This document shows, piece by piece, positions 1 through 7,407 of a stretch of 64,000 nucleotides of DNA. Position numbers and translations under genes: made by a program. Under the pieces are notes generated by a model, which was given only the letters and a program-made list of their open reading frames with translations, was not told the DNA's origin and made no database searches. The stretch comes from Stenotrophomonas maltophilia (GTDB lineage: Bacteria > Pseudomonadota > Gammaproteobacteria > Xanthomonadales > Xanthomonadaceae): the NCBI RefSeq assembly GCF_002205165.1, contig NZ_NIVS01000020.1, positions 1 through 64,000 on the forward strand. Direction: 5' to 3'. Position 1 is the first letter of the stretch. Every line of letters starts with the position of its first letter.

Positions 1-99
1 ATTATTCATCAAGAAAACGTTTCCGGCACCCGTACGGGCGCCGTCTGTTTTTGATGTTACCCATGCGCACCAGCCAACTGTCGAAGGGGCGGTGTGGGG

Positions 100-179
100 G
101 GGGTGGCGGGACCATGTGTTGCCATGGATGGCAACACATGAGCTTACATGGACGTACTTGCAGCGGGTCCCGACACCCC
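100..179. repeat. Structured palindromic element with nested arms
   Basis: An 80-base element lies between the 3' end of the chorismatase gene and the window edge. Outer arms at 100-113 and 166-179 pair over 14 bases with one mismatch. Inside them is a perfect 13-base inverted repeat (113-125 with 128-140) around a 2-base GG centre. A mostly unpaired 25-base stretch (141-165) joins the inner hairpin to the right outer arm. No ribosome binding site or convincing reading frame crosses it. It may be a dispersed repeat, an mRNA 3' structure or a small RNA; the sequence alone does not decide. The flanking bases 1-99 and 180-228 hold no gene I can support. Confidence 0.55.
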
Positions 180-228
180 ACCCACGCCGACCCAGCCCAG
201 GTACGACCGGAAAACCAAGGCTTTTGGC

Positions 229-1251
229 TCAGCCGTGCAGCCCCTCGATCTCCACCAGCAACTCCGCCCGACACACCTCCGCATGCAGCACCACGAACGG
301 CGGTGCCGTCGGCAGCGCCGCCATCTGCGCCGCCACCGCGCCCATGTCCTGCGCGCGTCGCACATACACCTTCAGCAACGACCCCGCTCCCAGCACCGGT
401 GACAACGACGGCCGCTGACCGCGCGCCGTATCCACCAGGCTCTGCAGATTCGTCAGCGTCTCCCGCAACTGCTCATCCACCGCCCCGGTGTGCTGGGACA
501 CATGGCCGACGATGGCCGCCGTCCCGGACTGCAGCAAGGGCAGGCCGGTGGCCAGCGGCGGCAGCAGCGCCCGCGAAAAACTCGGCGACTGCGGCCCGTA
601 CTGGCGTGGGTAGCGGAACGCGCTGACCTGGCGCGGATTCTCCAGCGGCTGGCCCGGCTCGCGTGCCGCCAGCCAATACACCTGCAGGCGGCGCTCCCCG
701 TCGAAGCGACCAATGCAGGTCGCCGCCGGCAGCGCGGCCTCGTCCAGTTCGCGCAGGCCCCGCACGCGGCCCACGCAGAAACGCCGATACCGTTCCTGAT
801 CGCCGTCGCCCTCGGTCACCGCGTCCAGGTAGTTCCAGGTCCGCAGCAGATGCGGATAGCCGCAGCGCGCCAGGAACGCACTCATCCGGGCGTAGGCCTC
901 GGCCGCGGCCGACTCGATGTCGCTGTCGAGCTCGTCGATCTCCAGCACCCCGAACAGCACGCTGTCGTTGTGCGACCAGCGGACCCCATCGGTGATGCCG
1001 TGCTCGACCGGTGTGCCGCCGCGCCAGACCTCGATCTGCGCCGGGCCCTGTTCGGCCAGCGGCACCTGCAGCCAGCGCGGGTCGTCCAGCGCGAGGGGGG
1101 CAAGGCCGAAGCCGAACACGGCCAGCGTCTGCGGGTCGGCCAGCGCGGCATCGCGCTGCGCGGCCGGGACGTACGCGACACGGAACAACGCGGGTCCGGA
1201 GAAAGGGGAAGCGACTGCCGGGGCCGTTGCGTTGTCGATCGTGTTGCTCAT
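229..1251 (-). CDS. xanB2: XanB2-like chorismatase (3-hydroxybenzoate synthase)
   Basis: This 340-residue cytosolic protein resembles XanB2 of Xanthomonas, a pteridine-dependent-dioxygenase-like chorismatase that cleaves chorismate to 3- and 4-hydroxybenzoate. In Xanthomonas the 3-hydroxy product starts xanthomonadin synthesis and the 4-hydroxy product feeds ubiquinone. Support comes from the length, the chorismatase-type start of the fold (FRVAYVPA, near residue 23), and the C-terminal segment with LLKVYVRR and PFVVLHAEVCR, which looks like a YjgF/chorismatase fold. It is transcribed away from the pigment operon, and the 126-base gap between them should hold both promoters. The chosen start has only a weak Shine-Dalgarno sequence (TCTGAA). 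The pigment genes next door make this assignment much stronger than the sequence alone would. Confidence 0.85.
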   Translation of the reverse strand: MSNTIDNATAPAVASPFSGPALFRVAYVPAAQRDAALADPQTLAVFGFGLAPLALDDPRWLQVPLAEQGPAQIEVWRGGTPVEHGITDGVRWSHNDSVLFGVLEIDELDSDIESAAAEAYARMSAFLARCGYPHLLRTWNYLDAVTEGDGDQERYRRFCVGRVRGLRELDEAALPAATCIGRFDGERRLQVYWLAAREPGQPLENPRQVSAFRYPRQYGPQSPSFSRALLPPLATGLPLLQSGTAAIVGHVSQHTGAVDEQLRETLTNLQSLVDTARGQRPSLSPVLGAGSLLKVYVRRAQDMGAVAAQMAALPTAPPFVVLHAEVCRAELLVEIEGLHG

Positions 1252-1377
1252 TTCAGAATGTGAATGCAGCCAGTGCCGAGAGTGTCATGATAGCGTGCGC
1301 TCCTTTCCCGGCGCCGCCACCGGTGCCAGGCGATGTCGACGGCCTTCTCCTGGTACCCATCCATCATGTTGGCGGGA
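1252..1377. promoter_or_regulatory. Divergent promoter region of xanB2 and the pigment operon
   Basis: This gap separates the divergent chorismatase gene and the first gene of the pigment operon, so it must hold both promoters. On the minus strand a TATCAT hexamer (1287-1292) is a plausible -10 for the chorismatase gene, about 36 bases before its start. No clear -35 element or operator palindrome is visible, so the promoter calls are inferred from gene layout. Confidence 0.45.
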
Positions 1378-2112
1378 ATGATTGAGTTTTCTGTAATCGA
1401 TTGGGCGGCGTGGGCGCCGGGCATCACCACTCACGCGCAGTGGCAGGCGTGGGCGAGGGCCCCTTGGCTGCCGACCGGTGAAGACACCCCCGCGTTGTCC
1501 GAAGTGCCCGCCATGCAGCGACGTCGCATCGAGCGGCTCGGACGCATGGCGATCCAGACCGCCTGCTGGTGCGAGCAGCCCGAGGACGGTGGCCGGGTGC
1601 CGCTGGTGTTTGCCTCGCGGCACGGCGACGTGGCCCGCTCGATGGAGTTGCTCAACACCCTGAGTGCCGACCAGCCGATGTCGCCGACCGGCTTCGGCCT
1701 GTCGGTGCACAACGCGATCGCCGCGTTGTACTCGATCGCCCGCGGCCATCGGGGCAACTATCTGGCCCTCGCGGCTGGCCGGGCCACGGTGGAAACGGCC
1801 TGCGTGGAGGCCTTCGGGCTGCTCGCCGATGGTGCGCCGGAGGTGCGGCTGGTGGTGTACGAGTCGCCGCTGCCGCCGATCTATGCCGGCTTCGCCGACG
1901 AGCCCGACCCCTTCTTCGCCTGGTGCTGGCGGCTCGGGCCGGCCGGCGGTCCGGGTACCCGACTGTCGCTGGGCTGGGGTGCCGGCGGCGGGGATCGTCC
2001 CTCCGATGGTCTGCCGCATGGCCTTGAAGCGCTGCGCTTCCTGCTGGCGGGGTCGCCTTCGCTGAGCCTGGATGCCGACGGCCAGCACTGGAGCTGGCAG
2101 CGCCATGGCTGA
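1378..2112 (+). CDS. Beta-ketoacyl synthase-like half protein (ApeC-like chain-length factor)
   Basis: A 244-residue protein resembling only the N-terminal half of a ketosynthase (the PF13723-type domain found in aryl-polyene clusters). The segment GFGLSVHNAIAALYSI sits where a true ketosynthase carries its nucleophilic cysteine, and no cysteine is present there. The C-terminal half with the two catalytic histidines is absent. In aryl-polyene systems such a protein is thought to pair with a full ketosynthase as a chain-length factor (ApeC). I chose the third in-frame ATG because GGCGGGA lies just upstream; starts at 1333 and 1366 are also open. It is the first gene of the operon and overlaps the next gene by 8 bases. 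Confidence 0.75.
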   Translation: MIEFSVIDWAAWAPGITTHAQWQAWARAPWLPTGEDTPALSEVPAMQRRRIERLGRMAIQTACWCEQPEDGGRVPLVFASRHGDVARSMELLNTLSADQPMSPTGFGLSVHNAIAALYSIARGHRGNYLALAAGRATVETACVEAFGLLADGAPEVRLVVYESPLPPIYAGFADEPDPFFAWCWRLGPAGGPGTRLSLGWGAGGGDRPSDGLPHGLEALRFLLAGSPSLSLDADGQHWSWQRHG

Positions 2113-2908
2113 GCGCTGGCCGGCCCGGATCAACCGTGCCTGGCGGGTGCTGGGCACGGGGCTGAGCTTTGCCGCCTTCGGGATCGGGGGGCTGGTCCTG
2201 GGCGGGATGCTGTTCCTGTCCCTGTTGCTGGTCCGCGACCCGGTACGCCGGCGCGTGCTGGCGCGGCGCCTGGTCCAGGCCGGTTTCGCCACCCATGTCG
2301 TCCTGATGCGCCGGCTGGGGCTGATGACCTACGAGATCCGCGGAGGGGAGCGCCTGCAGCGCAACGGCCTGCTGATCCTGGCCAACCATCCGACCCTGAT
2401 CGATGTGGTGCTGCTGATCGCCCAGCTGCCCAATGCCGACTGCGTGGTCAAGCAGGCCGTGGCCCGCAACCCGTTCATGCGCGGCCCGGTCCGTGCCGCC
2501 GGTTATGTGTCCAATGATGATGGGGCCGGGCTGGTGGACGACTGCATCGCCGCGGTCCAGGCCGGCGGCAACCTGGTGATCTTCCCGGAAGGGACCCGCA
2601 CCGTGCCCGGGCAGCCGCTGCGCCTGCAGCGCGGCGCGGCCAACATCGCGGTGCGGGGCCGGCTGGACATCACCCCGGTGCGGATCACCTGCACTCCGCC
2701 GACCCTGACCAAGGACCAGAAATGGTATCGTGTGCCATCACGGCGATTTCACGTTCAGCTGGAAGTCGGGGAGGATCTCCCGATTGCCCCGTTTCTGAAC
2801 GAGACCGGCGATGCGCCCAGGGGGGATGCCTTGGCGGCCAGGCGTGTGACCGATCATCTTGCCCATTACTTCGACTTCGCTGGAGACCCGACCCGTGCAG
2901 GCACTTGA
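2105..2908 (+). CDS. Lysophospholipid-type acyltransferase (ApeD-like)
   Basis: A 267-residue PlsC-family acyltransferase that moves an acyl group from a carrier to a lipid or sugar hydroxyl at the inner membrane. Residues 15-43 form a hydrophobic membrane anchor. The catalytic HX4D motif is NHPTLID (His95, Asp100), and the substrate-site motif FPEGTR lies at 160-165. In aryl-polyene clusters the equivalent protein is thought to help build the lipid anchor of the pigment. The start overlaps the end of the upstream gene, as expected for translational coupling. Its acyl donor and acceptor cannot be read from the sequence. Confidence 0.85.
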   Translation: MAERWPARINRAWRVLGTGLSFAAFGIGGLVLGGMLFLSLLLVRDPVRRRVLARRLVQAGFATHVVLMRRLGLMTYEIRGGERLQRNGLLILANHPTLIDVVLLIAQLPNADCVVKQAVARNPFMRGPVRAAGYVSNDDGAGLVDDCIAAVQAGGNLVIFPEGTRTVPGQPLRLQRGAANIAVRGRLDITPVRITCTPPTLTKDQKWYRVPSRRFHVQLEVGEDLPIAPFLNETGDAPRGDALAARRVTDHLAHYFDFAGDPTRAGT

Positions 2909-3155
2909 GCACGAGATCAAGGAATTGATCATTTCATCGCTTTCACTGGAAGACATCACTCCCGAAGACATCGATTCCACCGCGCCCCTGTTTGTCGAGG
3001 GGCTGGGCCTGGATTCGATCGACGCGCTGGAACTTGGATTGGCCCTGCAGAAAAAGTACGGTGTCAGCCTGTCAGCCGATTCGGAAGAGACCCGTCGCCA
3101 TTTCTCCAGCGTGCGTGCCCTGAGCGAGTTTGTCGCCGCACGCCAGCCGTCCTAA
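2895..3155 (+). CDS. Acyl carrier protein 1 (pigment cluster)
   Basis: An 86-residue acyl carrier protein. The phosphopantetheine attachment motif is LGLDSIDALEL, with Ser41 as the modified residue. I chose the GTG start because GGAGAC lies 10 bases upstream and the frame then begins just before the first helix; an ATG at 2859 would add 12 residues without a matching site. It overlaps the acyltransferase gene by 14 bases. It should carry either the aryl starter or the growing polyene chain. It corresponds by position to ApeE; which of the two carriers matches XanC of Xanthomonas I cannot say. Confidence 0.87.
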   Translation: MQALEHEIKELIISSLSLEDITPEDIDSTAPLFVEGLGLDSIDALELGLALQKKYGVSLSADSEETRRHFSSVRALSEFVAARQPS

Positions 3156-3175
3156 CGGCGCGTCAGGATTTACCC

Positions 3176-3433
3176 ATGACCAAGAACGAACTTTTCGAGC
3201 GCATCGTCAAGATCCTCAAGGACAGCTTTGAGATCGAGCCGAGCCGCATCACGCCTGCCGCGCGGCTGTACGACGACCTGGACATCGACAGCATCGACGC
3301 GGTCGACCTGATCGTGCAGCTCAAGCCGCTGCTCGGCCGCAATCTGCAGCCGGAGGCCTTCAAGCAGGTGCGCACCGTGCAGGACATCGTGGATGTGGTG
3401 CACGGGCTGTTGCCCGGTCAAGCGGCCGCCTGA
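3176..3433 (+). CDS. Acyl carrier protein 2 (pigment cluster)
   Basis: An 85-residue acyl carrier protein with the attachment motif DLDIDSIDAVDL (Ser39) and the usual four-helix pattern. It follows the first carrier by 20 bases, with GTCAGGA as its likely ribosome binding site. Two different carriers side by side are characteristic of aryl-polyene clusters (ApeE and ApeF), where one may be loaded with the aryl starter and the other with malonyl extender units. The sequences differ clearly outside the serine motif, which fits separate roles and not a recent duplication. Confidence 0.88.
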   Translation: MTKNELFERIVKILKDSFEIEPSRITPAARLYDDLDIDSIDAVDLIVQLKPLLGRNLQPEAFKQVRTVQDIVDVVHGLLPGQAAA

Positions 3434-3455
3434 CGGCCATCGCTGAAGACTGACC

Positions 3456-4007
3456 ATGGTCCGGGTACGCGTCGCGGCGTTTGCGTTGCTGTCGCTGGCA
3501 TACCCGCTGGTGGTCTACCTGTCGCTGGGCCGGTTCGAGCCGCGCTGGTTGTCGCTGCTGCTGTTCACCTTGGCCGCGCTGCGCGCGCTGACCACCCGCC
3601 AGGCGGTGTGGTGGGTGGCCGCGCTCGGTACCGGCGTGCTCGCGCTGGTCGCCACGGCCTTCAACGAGGCGCTGCCGCTGAAGCTGTACCCGGCGCTGGT
3701 GAATGCGGTGATGCTGGTGATCTTCGCCACCAGCCTGCGCTTCGGCCCCAGTGCGGTGGAGCGCCTGGCGCGGCTGAGCGAGCCGGACCTGCCGCCGTTC
3801 GCCGTGATCTATACCCGCCGCGTCACCTGGATCTGGTGCGGCTTCTTTGTTCTCAACGGAAGTCTGGCCCTGGCCACGGCGCTGTGGGCGTCCAACCAGG
3901 TCTGGGCGTTCTACAACGGATTGTTGGCGTACGTGATGATGGGTGCTCTGTTTGGTGGGGAATGGCTGGTCCGGCGACGGGTCAAGGCGGCGCATGCGCA
4001 TGGCTGA
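3456..4007 (+). CDS. Integral membrane protein of pigment cluster (ApeG/COG4648-like)
   Basis: A 183-residue membrane protein with about five or six hydrophobic helices, starting directly with a signal-anchor-like helix and ending in a positively charged tail (RRRVKAAHAHG). Proteins of this type occupy the same position in aryl-polyene clusters, between the carriers and the adenylating enzyme. Its function is unknown; it may place the cytosolic synthase at the membrane or help present the product to the lipid-modifying enzymes. No catalytic motif is visible. It overlaps the following gene by 8 bases. Confidence 0.75.
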   Translation: MVRVRVAAFALLSLAYPLVVYLSLGRFEPRWLSLLLFTLAALRALTTRQAVWWVAALGTGVLALVATAFNEALPLKLYPALVNAVMLVIFATSLRFGPSAVERLARLSEPDLPPFAVIYTRRVTWIWCGFFVLNGSLALATALWASNQVWAFYNGLLAYVMMGALFGGEWLVRRRVKAAHAHG

Positions 4008-5685
4008 GTGGATCGCACTGGACCGGCTGGCGCTGGTCCCGCACCCGGGCCGCATCGTCGGCATCGCCGGCGACACCGTGGTGGAGCATCCGCAGTTCCG
4101 CGCGCAGGTGCTGAGGTGGCAGCAGGCCTTCGCACGCGCGCCCGGCACCGACTGGGCGCTGTATTTCGATGACACGCTCACTTTCGCCGCCGCCCTGCTG
4201 GGGGCGTGGCATGGCGGCAAGCGCGTGTTCCTCGGTGGCGACAACCTGCCGGCCACGCTGGAGGGATTGAGCCCGCGCGTGGCCGGTTTTGCGGGTGACG
4301 TGCCGGCGCGCTATGCGCCGCTGCAGCCGGATCCGGAGGTCGATCCCGCCGGGGTGCTGCAACCGCTGGATGAAGCGGCACCGGCGCTGGTGGTGTTCAC
4401 CTCCGGCAGCACCGGTGCGCCGAGCGCGATCGTCAAGCGCATCCGCCAGCTGACCCGCGAGGTGGATGCGTTGCAGGCCGCCTTCGGCGAGCAGATGGAC
4501 GGCGCGCAGGTCCAGGGCACGGTCTCGCACCAGCACATCTACGGCCTGCTGTTCCGCGTGCTGTGGCCGCTGGTGGCTGGCCGCGCGATCCAGCCGCGCC
4601 GGTTTTTCCATGAGGATCTGGTCAGCGCACTGGGCGGCCAGCCGTCGGTGCTGGTAGCGACCCCGGCCCACCTCAAACGGTTGCCCGAACAGCTGGACTG
4701 GTCCTCGCTGGGCGGCCAGCTGCGTGCGGTGTTCTCCTCCGGCGGCCCGCTGCCGAGCGAGGCGGCGCTGCAGGTCCGCGCCCTGATGGGGGTGGCCCCG
4801 ACCGAAGTGTTCGGCAGCAGCGAGACCGGTGGCGTGGCCTGGCGCCGCTGGAGTGCCGAGCAGCCGCAGTGGCATCCGCTGCCGGGCGTTGCCTGGCGGA
4901 TCGACGACGGGTGCCTGGCGGTGCGCTCGCCGCACCTGGACAGCGAGGACTGGTGGTTGACCCAGGACCGCGCGGTGGCCGATGACGGCTACAGCTTCCG
5001 GCTGCTCGGCCGCGCCGACCGCATCGTCAAGATCGAAGAGCGCCGCGTCTCGCTGGACGCCCTCGAACAGCAGCTGCGTGTGCACCCGGCGGTGCAGGAC
5101 GTGCGCGTGCTGGTGCTGCCGGGCGCGCGCGAACAGCTGGCCGCCGTGGTGGTACCGCAGGCGACGGGCGCCGCGCAGTGGGATGACGCTGAGCGCCGCC
5201 GCCAGGCGCAGCAGCTGAGCGCCCATCTGGCCCGCAGCCATGACGCCGTGACCCGGCCGCGCCGCTGGCGTTTCATCGACGAACTGCCGTTCAACGCGCA
5301 GGGCAAGGTCACCGCCGCGGCATTGGCCGCGCTGTTCCGTCCATCGATGCCCACGGCCGAGTGGCAGCAGCGCGATGACACCACCGCGTCGCTGCAGTTC
5401 GTGCTGGATCCGGACCTGCTCGCGTTCGATGGCCACTTCCCGCAGGCGAAAATCCTGCCGGGCGTGGTCCAGCTGGACTGGGCAATCCACTACGGCCGCA
5501 GCGCATTCACGATGCCGCCGCGGTTCCTGCGCATGGACGCGGTCAAGTTCCAGCACGTGGCCCGCCCGGGCGACTGCCTGCAGCTGAGCCTGGGCTGGGA
5601 TGCGGCCAGGTCGGCGATGAGCTTCCGCTACGTCTCCGAGCATGGCGTGCACGCCAGCGGCCGGGTGGTGTTTGGTGATGCGTGA
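4000..5685 (+). CDS. Aryl-acid:ACP ligase fused to hot-dog dehydratase (ApeH-ApeI-like; XanA2-like ligase)
   Basis: A 561-residue two-part enzyme. Residues 1 to about 450 are an AMP-forming ligase with the P-loop FTSGSTGAPSAIVK (133-146) and a FGSSETGG motif near residue 280. It should activate a hydroxybenzoate with ATP and load it on the carrier, as reported for XanA2 of Xanthomonas. The last 105 residues are a FabA/FabZ-type hot-dog domain with FDGHFPQAKILPGVVQLDWA starting near residue 475. This would dehydrate 3-hydroxyacyl-ACP. In enterobacterial clusters these are two genes (apeH and apeI). ATG codons at 3994 and 4000 are both possible; the second has better spacing from CAAGGCGG. Confidence 0.85.
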   Translation: MAEWIALDRLALVPHPGRIVGIAGDTVVEHPQFRAQVLRWQQAFARAPGTDWALYFDDTLTFAAALLGAWHGGKRVFLGGDNLPATLEGLSPRVAGFAGDVPARYAPLQPDPEVDPAGVLQPLDEAAPALVVFTSGSTGAPSAIVKRIRQLTREVDALQAAFGEQMDGAQVQGTVSHQHIYGLLFRVLWPLVAGRAIQPRRFFHEDLVSALGGQPSVLVATPAHLKRLPEQLDWSSLGGQLRAVFSSGGPLPSEAALQVRALMGVAPTEVFGSSETGGVAWRRWSAEQPQWHPLPGVAWRIDDGCLAVRSPHLDSEDWWLTQDRAVADDGYSFRLLGRADRIVKIEERRVSLDALEQQLRVHPAVQDVRVLVLPGAREQLAAVVVPQATGAAQWDDAERRRQAQQLSAHLARSHDAVTRPRRWRFIDELPFNAQGKVTAAALAALFRPSMPTAEWQQRDDTTASLQFVLDPDLLAFDGHFPQAKILPGVVQLDWAIHYGRSAFTMPPRFLRMDAVKFQHVARPGDCLQLSLGWDAARSAMSFRYVSEHGVHASGRVVFGDA

Positions 5686-5701
5686 TGACCGCGGTGACGA
5701 A

Positions 5702-6463
5702 ATGAGCAGATCGGCCTTCGCCCCGCTGGTGGTGATCCCGGTGTACGACCACGCGCATGCGATCGGTGCGGTGGTGCAGGGCGTGCTGGCCAGTGGGCAG
5801 CCGTGCCTGGTGGTCGACGATGGCTCGCACCGTGAGTGCGCGCAGGTGCTTGATGCGCTGGCCAGGGAGCACGCACCGCAGGTGACCCTGCTGCGGCTGG
5901 CGGTGAACCAGGGCAAGGGGGGCGCGATGCTGGCCGGCTTCGCCGAAGCCGCGCGCCTGGGCTACAGCCACGTGCTGCAGATCGATGCCGACGGCCAGCA
6001 CGAGACCGCTGATATCCCCCGTTTCGTCGCGCTGTCGCAGGCGCAGCCGGCGGCGGTGATCTGCGGTATCCCGAGTTATGACGCCAGCGTGCCCAAGGCG
6101 CGCCTGTACGGCCGCTATGCCACGCATATCTGGGTCTGGATCAACACGCTGTCGCTGCAGATCCGCGACTCGATGTGCGGCTTCCGCCTGTATCCGCTGG
6201 CCCCGGTGATCCGCCTGATGGGCGAGGAAACCATCGGCCGGCGCATGGATTTCGACAGTGAAATCCTGGTGCGGCTGTTCTGGCGTGGGGTGAAGGTGAT
6301 CAGTGTGCCGACCGCTGTCACCTATCCCAGCGACGGCGTCTCGCACTTCGACGTGTGGCGCGACAACGTGCGCATCAGCCGCATGCATGCGCGCCTGTTC
6401 TTCGGGATGCTGTGGCGCGCGCCGCGGCTGCTGTGGCAGCGCATCGCGGGGCCAGGCGCATGA
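5702..6463 (+). CDS. Family 2 glycosyltransferase (pigment cluster)
   Basis: A 253-residue GT2 enzyme of the dolichol-phosphate-mannose-synthase-like group. The N-terminal nucleotide-binding strand is PLVVIPVYDHA, followed by VVDDGS and the metal-binding QIDADGQH. It has no long C-terminal membrane helices. In enterobacterial aryl-polyene loci a glycosyltransferase is fused to an acyltransferase (ApeJ); here the two halves are separate adjacent genes. It probably attaches a sugar in forming the pigment's anchor. An in-frame ATG at 5678 would overlap the ligase gene and is a possible alternative start. It overlaps the next gene by 4 bases (ATGA). Confidence 0.85.
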   Translation: MSRSAFAPLVVIPVYDHAHAIGAVVQGVLASGQPCLVVDDGSHRECAQVLDALAREHAPQVTLLRLAVNQGKGGAMLAGFAEAARLGYSHVLQIDADGQHETADIPRFVALSQAQPAAVICGIPSYDASVPKARLYGRYATHIWVWINTLSLQIRDSMCGFRLYPLAPVIRLMGEETIGRRMDFDSEILVRLFWRGVKVISVPTAVTYPSDGVSHFDVWRDNVRISRMHARLFFGMLWRAPRLLWQRIAGPGA

Positions 6464-7407
6464 CCACGCCCGCCCCCGGAAGCGCCCCGCACTGGGCCGA
6501 CATCGGCGAGTCCACCTCGGCCGCTGGCGTGCTGTTCCTGTGCTGGGTGCACCGCTGGTTCGGCCGCTGGCCGTTCCGGCTGTGCGTGTATCCGGTGGTG
6601 CTCTGCCACTGGTTGAGCAACCGGGTCGCGCGCGAATCGTCGCTGCAGTACCTGGAGCGGCTGCAGGCCCATACCGGCGTGTTCGCCTCGGCACCTGGGC
6701 GCTGGCAGAGCCTGAAGCACTTCGCGCTGTTTGCCGACACCATGCTCGACAAGCTGCTCGGCCTGGGCGGCCGCTATCCGCCCGAGCACATCTATCTGCA
6801 GCGCGACCTGGTGCTGGACAAGATCGCGCGCCGCGAAGGCGGGCTCATCCTCACCGCGCACATCGGCTGTCTGGAGCTGTGCCAGGTATTGGCCGAGCGG
6901 GTACCGGGCTTCCACATCACCGTGCTGGTCCACACCGCGCACGCGCAGCGCTTCAACCGCCTGATGCAGCGGCTCGATCCGCTGGCCTCGGTGGAGCTGC
7001 TGCAGGTCACCGACATGGGCCCGGCCACCGCAGTCGAGCTGCAGCGCCGGGTCGAAGCGGGTGGATTCGTGGCCATCGTCGGCGACCGCGTGCCGCTGCG
7101 TGGCGGGCGCACCGTGCCCGCCCCGTTCCTCGGCCACACCGCGCAGTTCCCGATCGGCGCCTATGTACTGGCCGCGGCGCTGGCCTGCCCGGTCTACACC
7201 ATGGCCTGCCTGCATCACGGCCGTGGCTACCAGGTGCGCTTTGAACACTTCACCGACCGCATCGTGTTGCCGCGCGGTTCGCGTGACGCCGCGCTGACCG
7301 CGCAGGCTGAACATTTCGCCCGGTGGCTGGAAGTTCAGGTCACCCAGGCACCCTTGGACTGGTTCAATTTCTTCCCCTTCTGGGATCAGGCATCTCATGG
7401 CAAGTAA
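6460..7407 (+). CDS. Lipid A acyltransferase-like protein (LPLAT, HtrB family)
   Basis: A 315-residue member of the HtrB/LpxL-type acyltransferases, with the HX4E catalytic motif at His134-Glu139 (AHIGCLE) and a conserved GDRVPLRGG segment where this family has its GDR motif. A hydrophobic stretch around residues 22-52 should anchor it in the inner membrane. It matches the acyltransferase half of ApeJ. It would acylate the glycosylated anchor or transfer the aryl-polyenoyl chain. Start and stop overlap both neighbours (4 bases upstream, 11 downstream), so it is coupled to the glycosyltransferase and the lyase. Confidence 0.82.
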   Translation: MTTPAPGSAPHWADIGESTSAAGVLFLCWVHRWFGRWPFRLCVYPVVLCHWLSNRVARESSLQYLERLQAHTGVFASAPGRWQSLKHFALFADTMLDKLLGLGGRYPPEHIYLQRDLVLDKIARREGGLILTAHIGCLELCQVLAERVPGFHITVLVHTAHAQRFNRLMQRLDPLASVELLQVTDMGPATAVELQRRVEAGGFVAIVGDRVPLRGGRTVPAPFLGHTAQFPIGAYVLAAALACPVYTMACLHHGRGYQVRFEHFTDRIVLPRGSRDAALTAQAEHFARWLEVQVTQAPLDWFNFFPFWDQASHGK

